8,081 nt of DNA, taken from contig JANXQR010000221.1 of assembly GCA_025353435.1 (NCBI GenBank), positions 1 through 8,081 of the forward strand. The letters run 5' to 3'. Of this stretch, positions 1 to 6,815 are shown in pieces (the stretch's first letter is position 1; each line of letters opens with the position of its first letter). Both the position numbers and the translations under genes were made by a program. Below the pieces are notes generated by a model. It was not told the DNA's origin. It did no database searches and worked only from the letters and a program-made list of their open reading frames with translations. The DNA comes from Acidobacteriota bacterium (lineage in GTDB: Bacteria > Acidobacteriota > Terriglobia > Terriglobales > Acidobacteriaceae).

Positions 1-1
1 C

Positions 2-139
2 TTGCACGCGATGCCCCGTTGGGTTGGCGACACGAATTTTATGACGGTAATTGGCGAAACGCGGGTCATTCCCGAGGAACTGGAAGACACGTGGAAACGG
101 CTTCGAGCGGGATTTGAGGAACTTGATGCGGCTGAATAA
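2..139 (+). CDS. HIT-family hydrolase, C-terminal end (partial)
   Basis: Only the last 45 codons are in the window; the gene starts upstream. The visible protein opens with LHAMPRWVGDTNFM, the segment that follows the histidine triad in HIT-family proteins of the Ap4A hydrolase/phosphorylase-like group. The His in the second visible codon should be the third histidine of the HxHxHxx motif, and the nucleophilic middle histidine lies just outside. The tail (VIGETRVIPEELEDTWKRL, then a short acidic helix) is also typical of the group. Family knowledge predicts a cytoplasmic nucleotide hydrolase or transferase acting on dinucleoside polyphosphates or AMP-linked substrates; the exact substrate cannot be read from this fragment. 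It ends with TAA, 141 bases before the next plus-strand gene. Confidence in the family is good because the PRW.GDTNFM block is distinctive. Confidence 0.82.
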   Translation: MHAMPRWVGDTNFMTVIGETRVIPEELEDTWKRLRAGFEELDAAE

Positions 140-280
140 GGCCTAACTGAGAGCGCGATCAGGACCTGCGCCGAAGTTCGATTCCGCCTTCATGGACGAT
201 TCTTCAAGATTCTTCGACCCTGTGAAAGACGGCACCACTCGACAAAGCCGAGGGGAGATAATCACGGCGAGGTCTCGACT

Positions 281-1225
281 GTGAACGCACAAAGTGTTAG
301 AGCATCTGCGAAGGAAACCTGGCCCGCCCTCCCTCAAAGCGCATGGAGCGATACCTGTGCCACTCTGCTGTTGTGGATGCAAGTGGTGGGCAAGGTGCGG
401 CTGGCGCTGGTCCCGCCCATCAACCACTCCTGGCATGTGACGCTGTATCCGACCGTCCGCGGCGTCACCACTACACCCATGCCGCACGGCACGCGCATGG
501 TGCAAATCGATTTTGATTTTCTCGATCATCTGCTTGTGATTGAAACCAGCGAAGGCGCGCGGCAAAGCTTCGCTCTCGAGCCGATGACCGTCGCGGCGTT
601 CTACTCAAAAGTGATGAGCGCTCTCGACGCAGTCGGCGCACCGGTTTGCATCTGGCCCACACCGATGGAAATCCCGAATCCGATTCCGTTCGAGCAGGAC
701 AGAACGCATCACGCTTACGATCCCGAATTCGCGCATCGCTTCGGCCGTGTTGTATTGCAAACCATGCGAGTATTCACGACGTTTCGAGCGCAATTCCGCG
801 GCAAGGTGAGCCCGATTCATTTGTTCTGGGGCGCGATGGACCTGGCCTGCACGCGCTTCTCCGGCCGCACCGCTCCCGAGCATCCCAGCATGCCGGGACT
901 GCCTGACCGCGTCACCCGCGATGCCTATTCTCACGAGGTGTGCAGTTGCGGGTTCTGGCCGGGGATGCCGGGCATTGAGCCTATGTTTTACAGCTATGCC
1001 TATCCTGAGCCGCCAGGGTATAAGGAATACTCCATCGGGCCGTCCTCAGGTTCCTACGACAAAAACTTCGGCGAGTTTGTGCTTCCGTACGAAGAGATGC
1101 GCCAATCCGCCGACCCCGACGCCACGCTGCTCTCCTTTCTGCAGAGGACGTACGACGCGGCGGCCGACTGTGCGAAATGGGATCGAGCGGCGCTCGATGT
1201 AGATTCGGCTCTGGTAGGAAAATAG
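281..1225 (+). CDS. DUF5996 family protein
   Basis: A 314-residue protein of unknown function whose motif pattern I recognise as DUF5996. Visible blocks are INHSWHVTLYPT (about 48-59), a repeated-strand segment QIDFDFLDHLLVIET (75-89), PIPFEQDRTHHAYDP (about 134-148), FRGKVSPIHLFWGAMDLACT (172-191) followed by RFSGR, AYSHEVCSCGFWPG (215-228) and FYSYAYPEPPG (236-246). The many conserved His, Trp and aromatic residues suggest a binding pocket or an enzyme, but no catalytic mechanism is established to my knowledge. There is no signal peptide or membrane helix, so it is probably cytoplasmic. The GTG start at 281 is chosen because GGCGAGG at 266-272 lies 8 bases upstream and the conserved region begins soon after (WPALP, from residue 14). 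The 3' end converges on rmuC with a 98-base gap. The upstream HIT gene is co-directional but 141 bases away, so co-transcription is possible but not shown. Confidence 0.85.
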   Translation: MNAQSVRASAKETWPALPQSAWSDTCATLLLWMQVVGKVRLALVPPINHSWHVTLYPTVRGVTTTPMPHGTRMVQIDFDFLDHLLVIETSEGARQSFALEPMTVAAFYSKVMSALDAVGAPVCIWPTPMEIPNPIPFEQDRTHHAYDPEFAHRFGRVVLQTMRVFTTFRAQFRGKVSPIHLFWGAMDLACTRFSGRTAPEHPSMPGLPDRVTRDAYSHEVCSCGFWPGMPGIEPMFYSYAYPEPPGYKEYSIGPSSGSYDKNFGEFVLPYEEMRQSADPDATLLSFLQRTYDAAADCAKWDRAALDVDSALVGK

Positions 1226-1247
1226 AAAGAGCGCATTCTGCCTGCGC
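1217..1247 (-). terminator. Weak candidate terminator for rmuC
   Basis: Read on the minus strand, the arms GCGCA and TGCGC (plus coordinates 1243-1247 and 1231-1235) can pair around a 7-base loop. They are followed by the T-rich run TCTTTCTATTTTCC (1230 down to 1217). It lies about 75 bases past the rmuC stop, in the convergent gap and just into the end of the DUF5996 gene. The stem is only 5 bp and the T-run is interrupted, so this is a tentative call. Confidence 0.25.
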
Positions 1248-1323
1248 ATTCGTCGTGTACCCCGGAACATCGCAATTCCCTTGAAGATCTGTTGTGTCTC
1301 TGCAGCGGCACCCGAAATGACAC

Positions 1324-2811
1324 TTATTCCGCGGCGACGGGCTCTTCGGCATTGGCAGCCAGCGCCAGGCTGGGTTCATCCACGCCTGCCGTGTCCAGCA
1401 GGTTGCGCGGCAGCGATTTGCCGGTGCGCACACCAAGTTGTTTCAGCATCTCCACTTGCCTCACGAGGTTGCCGGGCCCCTCAGTCAACTTTTTCATCGC
1501 GCCGTTGTAACATTGATCGGCTTTGCGCAGGTTTGCGCCAATCGCTTCAAGATCACTCACGAACCCAACAAACTTCTCATAGAGCGCTGCGCCGCGATTC
1601 ATTACGTCCTGCACGCTGCGCGCCTGCAACTCCTGCTGCCACAGGTTATCGACGATGCGAATTACGAACAGCAACGTCGTGGGCCCAACCAGCAGTACCT
1701 CTTTGTCGTATGCGTAGCGCCAGAGTGAATCGTCTTCGTACAGCGCCGCGAGAAATGCAGGCTCTATGGGCACGAACATCACCACAAAGTCCGGTGAGTC
1801 GATCGCGCTCAGCTTGTGGTAGCGGCGTCCGGCAAGCCCGTCAATGTGGGCGCGCAGTGAGGCAAGATGCCGCTTTGTTGCTGACTTGCGTTCTTCCTCC
1901 GTCGCCGCATTCACTGAATCCGAATATGCGACGAGCGAAACCTTGGAGTCGATCACCAGATGCCGTCCGCCGGGCAGATTCACGATTACGTCGGGACGCG
2001 CCTTGCGCTGCTTGTCGTCGCCATCGTCCACCGCACGGTCAAACGTCTCCTGCACGCGGAACTGCTCGCCTTCGCGCAGGCCGGCTTTTTCCAGGAGGTT
2101 GCGTACGATTAATTCTCCCCAATCGCCTTGCGCTTTCGAGGATCCGCGCAAAGCGGTGGTCAGGTTGCGGGCCTCTTCTGTGAGTTGCTGGTTCAAGTTG
2201 CCGAGAGTGCCGATCAGGGTTTCCAGCTTGGTGACGCCGGTCTTCGAATCGCTCTGTGCCTGCTCTACCTTTTCGCGGAACTCCTTGATCTGGTCGCGAA
2301 GTGGCGAGAGCACCGTGCCGAGATCTTTCTGACTTGCTTCAGCAAAGGCCTTTGACTTTTGATCGAGAATCTCTGCGGCCAATGTTTGGAACTGGTCCGC
2401 AAGAGATTTCTTTGCGGATTCAAGCAGGGCCACCTTTTCAGCCAGGCCTTTTCGCTCGTTGTTGAGGTCGGCCTGCAGTTGGCTTTTCTCGGCAGCCAGG
2501 TTCCGTTCTGCATCGCTCTTCAATTGCAGGTCTACAGCCAGTTGGTTGCGCTCAAAGTTCAGGGTAGCAATCGTTCGCTCACGCTCGCCACAAAGCGACT
2601 CAAATCCGGCCCGTGCACCGGCGAGATCTCTCACCTGGGCCAGTTCGGCGCGAATTCCAGCCAGCTCAGCGATAAGCTCACCGGTGCGCTGAGCAAGCTG
2701 CGCTTTCTCGCTCGCCCATTGAGCCTTCTCACTTTTCACGAGCATTGCCCGCAGTCCGAACCCCACCAGAATCCCCAGAACAGCCGCGAGCGCGGCAATC
2801 AGACCCTGCAT
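1324..2811 (-). CDS. rmuC: DNA recombination protein RmuC
   Basis: A 495-residue RmuC homologue. Residues 2-21 form one hydrophobic N-terminal membrane anchor. Residues about 27-215 are rich in Glu, Lys, Ala and Leu in heptad-like order and should form a long coiled coil. Residues about 220-475 are the RmuC domain, with the nuclease-like signature GDWGE (229-233), RPDVIVNLPGGRHLVIDSKV (272-291) and FVVMFVPIEPAF (342-353). E233, D274, D288 and K290 fit the acidic and lysine positions of a PD-(D/E)XK core. In E. coli, rmuC loss raises inversion at short inverted repeats, and the family is thought to act as a nuclease limiting DNA rearrangement or foreign DNA; the catalytic role here is inferred. 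The ATG at 2811 is well supported by AAGGGGAG (2817-2824), 5 bases upstream. The Ala/Glu-rich tail after residue 477 is probably disordered. The gene stands alone and is divergent from acpP. Confidence 0.95.
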   Translation of the reverse strand: MQGLIAALAAVLGILVGFGLRAMLVKSEKAQWASEKAQLAQRTGELIAELAGIRAELAQVRDLAGARAGFESLCGERERTIATLNFERNQLAVDLQLKSDAERNLAAEKSQLQADLNNERKGLAEKVALLESAKKSLADQFQTLAAEILDQKSKAFAEASQKDLGTVLSPLRDQIKEFREKVEQAQSDSKTGVTKLETLIGTLGNLNQQLTEEARNLTTALRGSSKAQGDWGELIVRNLLEKAGLREGEQFRVQETFDRAVDDGDDKQRKARPDVIVNLPGGRHLVIDSKVSLVAYSDSVNAATEEERKSATKRHLASLRAHIDGLAGRRYHKLSAIDSPDFVVMFVPIEPAFLAALYEDDSLWRYAYDKEVLLVGPTTLLFVIRIVDNLWQQELQARSVQDVMNRGAALYEKFVGFVSDLEAIGANLRKADQCYNGAMKKLTEGPGNLVRQVEMLKQLGVRTGKSLPRNLLDTAGVDEPSLALAANAEEPVAAE

Positions 2812-3121
2812 GATTGCTCCCCTTCACTACTTCGCCTAATGTACGCCTTTTGCCTGTGCATTTGAGGGCAGAAATTCATGCCCCGTCCGTCACCTGTCTG
2901 GTACCCGGAGCTCTTTGTCTCACTGCGCGCATCTTAAAGTCTGGCGAGCCTTTACACACCCACACCCGCCCGATAGACTTGAAGTTTCGAGGTCACGTGC
3001 GATTTTTTGCTTCGCCGTGGTTGTGCTCCCCCAGCACGGGCCGGTATTGTAGGCAGGCGGAGCTTGAACAATTCACCCTATTCCGGATTCTGAAGTTCCA
3101 ACCCTACGAGGAGAAACACGC
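2812..3121. other. Divergent intergenic region rmuC / acpP
   Basis: About 310 bases without a credible gene, between the start codons of rmuC (leftward) and acpP (rightward). It must hold both promoters. The rmuC ribosome binding site AAGGGGAG lies at 2817-2824 (minus strand) and that of acpP, GAGGAG, at 3108-3113. A CACGTG palindrome sits at 2994-2999. I see no strong sigma-70 consensus, no riboswitch-like structure and no long inverted repeat. A 124-codon plus-strand reading frame from 2814 runs through the region into acpP in another frame. It resembles no family I know and I treat it as chance. Confidence 0.6.
3021..3050 (+). promoter_or_regulatory. Weak candidate promoter for acpP-fabF
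   Basis: TTGTGC (3021-3026) and TATTGT (3045-3050) are separated by 18 bases and lie about 72 bases before the acpP start. The match to TTGACA/TATAAT is partial (roughly 3 and 4 of 6), so this is only the best-placed candidate I could find. The true start site could lie elsewhere in the intergenic region. Confidence 0.2.
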
Positions 3122-3370
3122 ATGGCCGTGGAAGAGAAAGTTAAGCAGATCATTGTGGAACAACTACAGGTGGACGAGGCCGAGGTGACGCCTGGCGCCA
3201 GCTTCCAGGAAGACCTGGGCGCGGACTCCCTTGATGTGGTCGAGCTGGTGATGCAGTTCGAAGAAGCCTTTGACCTGGAAATTCCCGATGAAGATGCCGA
3301 GAAGATCAAAACTGTGAAGGACGCCATCGACTACATCGAGAAGAACGAAAAGACCGCGAAAGGCAAGTAG
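3122..3370 (+). CDS. acpP: Acyl carrier protein AcpP
   Basis: An 82-residue acyl carrier protein of usual length. It carries growing acyl chains as thioesters on a 4'-phosphopantetheine arm in type II fatty acid synthesis in the cytoplasm, and also feeds lipid A, lipoate and phospholipid pathways. The attachment motif GADSLDVVEL is intact, with Ser36 (in D35-S36-L37) as the modified serine. The acidic helix II that follows (VVELVMQFEEAFDLEIPDED) matches the surface that partner enzymes recognise. The ATG start at 3122 has GAGGAG at 3108-3113, 8 bases upstream. The last residues (KNEKTAKGK) form a short basic tail. fabF starts 3 bases after the stop, the acpP-fabF arrangement common across bacteria, so the two are surely co-transcribed. 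The upstream fab genes that often precede acpP (fabD, fabG, plsX) are not here. Confidence 0.97.
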   Translation: MAVEEKVKQIIVEQLQVDEAEVTPGASFQEDLGADSLDVVELVMQFEEAFDLEIPDEDAEKIKTVKDAIDYIEKNEKTAKGK

Positions 3371-3373
3371 CCG

Positions 3374-4621
3374 GTGAATCGTCGAGTTGTCATTACCGGC
3401 CTGGGGCTGGTATGCGGTGTGGGCAACACCGCTCCTGAAGTGTGGCAGCAGCTCATTGCGGGCGCCAGCGGTGCGGCGCCCATCAAGGGCTTCGACACCA
3501 CAGGGTTTCCGGTGACATTTGCCTGCGAGGTCAAAAACTTCGACCCGCTCAATTTCGTGGACAAGAAGGAAGCGCGCAAGATGGGGCGCTTCATTCATTT
3601 CGCGTTTGCGGCGACGCAGGAAGCCCTTGCCCAATCGGGCCTCAAGATCACACCCGAGATCGCGGATCGCGTTGGCGTATTTATCGGTTCCGGCATTGGC
3701 GGATTTGAAATCATCGAGCGCGAGCATGCCAATCTACTGGCGGGCGGTCCGCGCAAAATATCTCCGTTCTTCATTCCTGCGACCATCATCAACATGGCGG
3801 CCGGGCAAATCAGCATTCGCTACGGAGCCCAAGGTCCAATCTCGGCAACCGCGACAGCCTGCGCCACCTCAGCCAATTCCATCGGCGACTCTGTGCGCAT
3901 GATCCTGCACGGTGATGCGGATGCGATGATCGCCGGCGGATCTGAGGCCGCGGTGACGCAGCTTTCCGTGGGCGGATTCGCTGCCATGCGCGCACTTTCC
4001 ACGCGCAATGACGAGCCGCAGCGCGCCAGCCGCCCCTTCGACAAAGATCGCGATGGCTTTGTAATCGGCGAAGGCGCCGGAATCCTGATCCTCGAAGAGC
4101 TCAAATTCGCAAAGAAGCGCGGCGCCAACATCCTGGCTGAAGTGATTGGCTACGGCATGAGCGCCGACGCATATCACATGACAGGCATTGCTCCGGAGGG
4201 CCAGGGAGCCCAGCGCAGCATGCGTGCGGCACTGAAGGATGCAGGCATCTCGACCGAAGAAGTGGGATACGTTAATGCCCATGCGACGTCGACTCCCGCC
4301 GGTGATGGCAATGAGTCCCGTGCGATCGAGCGCGTATTCGGCGAACACGCGGTCAGTCGGAAACTGAAGGTGAGTGGAACCAAGTCAATGACTGGACACT
4401 TGCTGGGCGGCGCAGGCGGACTCGAAGCCGGTATTACAGTGCTGGCACTCCAGCACCAGATTCTGCCGCCCACCATCAATCTAGAAAACGTCGACCCTGA
4501 GTGCCACCTGGACTACGTTCCAAATAAGCCGGTACCGCACAACTTCGACGTTGCGCTATCCAATTCCTTCGGCTTCGGTGGCATCAACGCCACGCTGATC
4601 ATGCGCCGCTGGACCGAGTAG
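3374..4621 (+). CDS. fabF: 3-oxoacyl-[acyl-carrier-protein] synthase II (FabF)
   Basis: A 415-residue beta-ketoacyl-ACP synthase II. It condenses malonyl-ACP with acyl-ACP to lengthen the chain by two carbons. The thiolase-fold catalytic set is complete: Cys163 in TACATSANS, His303 in NAHATSTPAGD and His342 in GTKSMTGHLLGGAG, with Lys337 in the last motif. The gating-loop block SNSFGFGGIN is at 396-405. Length and spacing match FabF closely. The N-terminus RRVVITGLGLVCGVGN is the standard first strand, so the GTG at 3374 is the right start; it needs only three residues before the fold. GTG sits 3 bases past the acpP stop, and AAAGG (3359-3363) inside the end of acpP is the likely ribosome binding site, so the two genes are probably translationally coupled. 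FabF and FabB share this fold; the strong FabF-type length and the acpP linkage favour FabF. Confidence 0.96.
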   Translation: MNRRVVITGLGLVCGVGNTAPEVWQQLIAGASGAAPIKGFDTTGFPVTFACEVKNFDPLNFVDKKEARKMGRFIHFAFAATQEALAQSGLKITPEIADRVGVFIGSGIGGFEIIEREHANLLAGGPRKISPFFIPATIINMAAGQISIRYGAQGPISATATACATSANSIGDSVRMILHGDADAMIAGGSEAAVTQLSVGGFAAMRALSTRNDEPQRASRPFDKDRDGFVIGEGAGILILEELKFAKKRGANILAEVIGYGMSADAYHMTGIAPEGQGAQRSMRAALKDAGISTEEVGYVNAHATSTPAGDGNESRAIERVFGEHAVSRKLKVSGTKSMTGHLLGGAGGLEAGITVLALQHQILPPTINLENVDPECHLDYVPNKPVPHNFDVALSNSFGFGGINATLIMRRWTE

Positions 4622-4652
4622 GCCGTTCACCACTTCCCGAATCCCAGGCAAC

Positions 4653-4694
4653 AATTAAAACGGCGCGCATCACAGGATGCGCGCCGTTTTAATT
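4653..4694. terminator. Bidirectional intrinsic terminator
   Basis: A perfect inverted repeat: the left arm 4653-4671 (AATTAAAACGGCGCGCATC) pairs base for base with 4676-4694 around a 4-base loop, ACAG. The G+C-rich inner part is flanked by AAAA on the left and TTTT on the right. A U-run therefore follows the hairpin whichever strand is transcribed. It lies 31 bases past the fabF stop and 16 bases past the end of the converging Yip1-family gene, so it should serve both transcripts. Confidence 0.93.
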
Positions 4695-4710
4695 TCCGCG
4701 AATATGCAGT

Positions 4711-5472
4711 TCAGCCCGTCACGGCAGCGACCCCTACACCGATAAGGACCACTATCGCCCACCAGCCGAAGGCTGCGATATAGCCCCCGCTTCGTTTCAC
4801 TCCAGCAATAGTGGCCGTTCCAATTCCTACCAGGACAAGGCACCAGATCGTGACAAAGTCGAGGGAGGTGGCGAGGCTGTAAAGGGCTGCGTTCGTTTCA
4901 GCAGGATTCAGAAACGCACCCAGGTTCGTTGGAGCGTAATTCTTTATGTTGAACGACTCCGGTGCGCCCCCCGCAAAGATCACAATTATCCCCAAAAGTG
5001 TCTTCACCACCGACGGGAGCATTCCGTACATCCAAACAACAAACACGCTGCCAAAAGTGGCTTTGCCTCCGAAGCCGAAGTTGATGGTTCCCCACATTAC
5101 AAGCGAGACGACTGCCCCTAACCCCAAAAGAAATATCGGTGACGCAAGGAATATGCCCTGCGTAACGGAAGTCGAGATCTTCATACGCTGCTCCCGTTGC
5201 TCGGGAGTCAATTGTGCCATCTGCTCCTCGGCCTTGGGGCTGATCTTGATCTGATTTTCCGAGACCTGGCGCATACCGACCTTTGTGTTTATTGCGCCAT
5301 AAAACGCGTACCCGAGCACGAGGTAGATGATGAATGGGAGCCACCAACTCTTATGCCCGTTCTTGATGTCGTTGAATGTCTTTGATGGAGCGGTGAACGC
5401 GTCAGTCACACGCTCGATTTGCGACAAGCCGGGAGTTCCCTCGGCTATCGGTTGAACACTTGCGTCACTCAT
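4711..5472 (-). CDS. Yip1-family integral membrane protein
   Basis: A 253-residue membrane protein with five hydrophobic segments: about 43-63 (WWLPFIIYLVLGYAFYGAI), 106-130, 141-168, 201-224 and 230-251. The N-terminal part (LSQIERVTDAFTAPSKTFNDIK) is the amphipathic stretch that opens bacterial YIP1-domain proteins, in which a short helix with AP..TF leads into the first membrane helix. The region between helices 1 and 2 (64-105) is charged and contains KAEEQMAQLTPEQREQRMK, probably a short soluble helix. Bacterial members have no settled function; eukaryotic Yip1 proteins act in vesicle trafficking, and that role should not be transferred. The ATG at 5472 has AGAGG (5479-5483) 6 bases upstream. 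It converges with fabF on the shared terminator and follows the DUF5715-like gene on the same strand after 207 bases, so it may have its own promoter. Confidence 0.8.
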   Translation of the reverse strand: MSDASVQPIAEGTPGLSQIERVTDAFTAPSKTFNDIKNGHKSWWLPFIIYLVLGYAFYGAINTKVGMRQVSENQIKISPKAEEQMAQLTPEQREQRMKISTSVTQGIFLASPIFLLGLGAVVSLVMWGTINFGFGGKATFGSVFVVWMYGMLPSVVKTLLGIIVIFAGGAPESFNIKNYAPTNLGAFLNPAETNAALYSLATSLDFVTIWCLVLVGIGTATIAGVKRSGGYIAAFGWWAIVVLIGVGVAAVTG

Positions 5473-5617
5473 ATTCGCCTCTCAGAGTCTTTGTGGGTCT
5501 GAATCGCCGCGCCCGAGCATGCAGACCGCCGCCCCCGCGAACGGTTGCAAGTTTTCCCAGCCTCGGTTTCCTGCCAGCGAAACGTGTGGAACCAGGATGG
5601 CAATGCGTTTGCACGCG

Positions 5618-5623
5618 ATTGTA
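5618..5623 (-). promoter_or_regulatory. Candidate -10 element upstream of the Yip1-family gene
   Basis: On the minus strand TACAAT (5 of 6 matches to TATAAT) lies about 145 bases before the start codon, in the 207-base gap behind the DUF5715-like gene. I see no good -35 box at 16-18 bases, so the call is weak. If real, it would give a long 5' leader. Confidence 0.25.
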
Positions 5624-5679
5624 CCCCGAACGCGAGACGGCCTGCATCATTTTCGCGCAAATTTCAGAACCGGCGCGAC

Positions 5680-6636
5680 TTAGAGATCGCGAGAGGCCAC
5701 TTGGGTAGGCGAAGACGCGCGGTTGAGCGGATTCTTTACCGGCGGCGGTAGCGGCGAAGCGTACTTCTTGTAAACCGAAATGTGGAAACACTGCTGGCGG
5801 AACTCTTCTTCCACATCGATCGCGCCCGCGCGCTGCAGGGGAAGCAGCCAGCCGCGCATCCACGAAAGCTCCGCGCGGCTCATGCCATGCTTCGCCAGGT
5901 CCACGGTCGCGCCGGTCAGGTGCGGGCTCACCACGTCCCCCTCCGCGGCCGCCGCATTGCCGTTGGTCATTTTTAGCTGCTTCTGGTATTCCACGGTCCG
6001 CACCGCTGAACTCACTTCAATCGGATGCCCAAACCGTGCCAAGTGCGCGTGCGCCAGGTCAGCGAGGAAGTTTGCAGTCCACGGCCGGCAGAACTTGTGA
6101 TTCTCGGCGAGATTGCCATTGATCGCCAGCGCCAACGATGCCGGCAGAGGCACCAGCAGCTTCTGCGCAATGCGATTGGCGAGATCCTCCTCGTCAAGGA
6201 TCCGTTCTAGTCCCTCAGCTTCGGCCATCTCGTTCTGGCGGGACAGCGATTCGAATGAGCCCTTAAGGGTCGACGGGGGAAGCAGACGGCTCAGGTGACG
6301 TGTAAGTGTCTCCGCAACTGGCACTGCTGAAGCCCTATCTTTCGTCGGCCGACGATGCGACCTTGAGGTCGCGCTCCGACTTGACGAGCGCCGCCGCGAA
6401 ATCGCGCTTCGGTGTGCGGTGCTATTTTTGGGGGACGGATGCGACGAACTAGCCTTGGTCTTGCGCGCGGAAAGCGTTGCTGCGCGCGATGCGGCATGCC
6501 GCCGCGCGGGAACCAATACGCGCTTGTGGGCGTTCGCCAGTCGAGCCCGCGAAGGGACATCCGCGGATGCAATGGAGACGGCGGCCGCGAAGAACCCAGC
6601 CACCAGCACGAGGACCAATAAGATATTCCGCACCAT
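5680..6636 (-). CDS. Secreted DUF5715-like protein with M15-peptidase-like domain
   Basis: With the ATG at 6636 the product is 318 residues. Residues 1-25 form a clear signal peptide (basic MVRN, hydrophobic core LLVLVLVAGFFAAAV, cleavage after ASA), so the protein is exported. A longer frame reaches back to a TTG at 6786, but that places the signal sequence in the middle, so I reject it; no good ribosome binding site is visible before 6636. Residues about 26-100 are low-complexity and rich in Ser, Arg, Ala and Lys, a likely disordered basic linker. Residues about 171-295 resemble the DUF5715 / D-Ala-D-Ala carboxypeptidase (M15, hedgehog-type) fold: SSAVRTVEYQ (209-218, Arg213), SPHLTGATVD (237-246, His239 and Asp246 in H-x6-D) and CFHISVY (283-289, His285). 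These fit the three zinc ligands. Position 282, where M15 enzymes usually carry the catalytic Glu, is Gln. A role in peptidoglycan binding or processing is inferred. Confidence 0.75.
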   Translation of the reverse strand: MVRNILLVLVLVAGFFAAAVSIASADVPSRARLANAHKRVLVPARRHAASRAATLSARKTKASSSHPSPKNSTAHRSAISRRRSSSRSATSRSHRRPTKDRASAVPVAETLTRHLSRLLPPSTLKGSFESLSRQNEMAEAEGLERILDEEDLANRIAQKLLVPLPASLALAINGNLAENHKFCRPWTANFLADLAHAHLARFGHPIEVSSAVRTVEYQKQLKMTNGNAAAAEGDVVSPHLTGATVDLAKHGMSRAELSWMRGWLLPLQRAGAIDVEEEFRQQCFHISVYKKYASPLPPPVKNPLNRASSPTQVASRDL

Positions 6637-6815
6637 AAGTGAAAGGAAGCGGAGATACCAGAGCAGATTCAGTGTAGTCGCACTCTGGATCTCCGGTCGA
6701 GTGTCTGACAGGATACGGTTGAGTCTGATAACTGGACTTTCTTCAAATGTTCGTTGCGACGCCTGATGGTGCCCGACCTCCCGCAAATTGCATATTTAAG
6801 GCGCCAATTGAACGT
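6637..6815. other. Intergenic region between DinB-like and DUF5715-like genes
   Basis: 179 bases without a credible gene. On the minus strand it is open from TTG at 6786 in frame with the DUF5715-like protein, but the 50 extra residues look like untranslated leader because a complete signal peptide starts at 6636. I see no strong promoter boxes and no hairpin followed by a T-run, so the stretch probably holds a promoter I cannot identify. Confidence 0.45.

Noticed and set aside
143..565. A 140-codon minus-strand frame at the DUF5996 gene start
   Set aside because: It is antisense to the recognised DUF5996 protein and has no recognisable motif.
1231..1251. Direct repeat GCGCATTC...GCGCATTC in the rmuC/DUF5996 gap, considered as an attachment site
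   Set aside because: Only 8 bases, two copies, with no integrase or element nearby; the same bases are better seen as a weak hairpin.
1281..2183. A 300-codon plus-strand open frame opposite rmuC
   Set aside because: It lies wholly antisense to a strongly recognised rmuC, is rich in Arg, Cys, Ser and Pro with no domain pattern, and is typical of shadow frames in G+C-rich DNA.
2900..2913. GGTACC and GAGCTC sites close together, resembling a cloning-vector polylinker
   Set aside because: The order and surrounding bases do not match a common polylinker and no vector sequence follows; chance is the simplest reading.
5465..5863. A 132-codon minus-strand frame spanning the gap before the Yip1-family gene
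   Set aside because: It overlaps the end of the DUF5715-like gene and the start of the Yip1-family gene in another frame; composition is Arg/Gly/Ala-rich and unpatterned.
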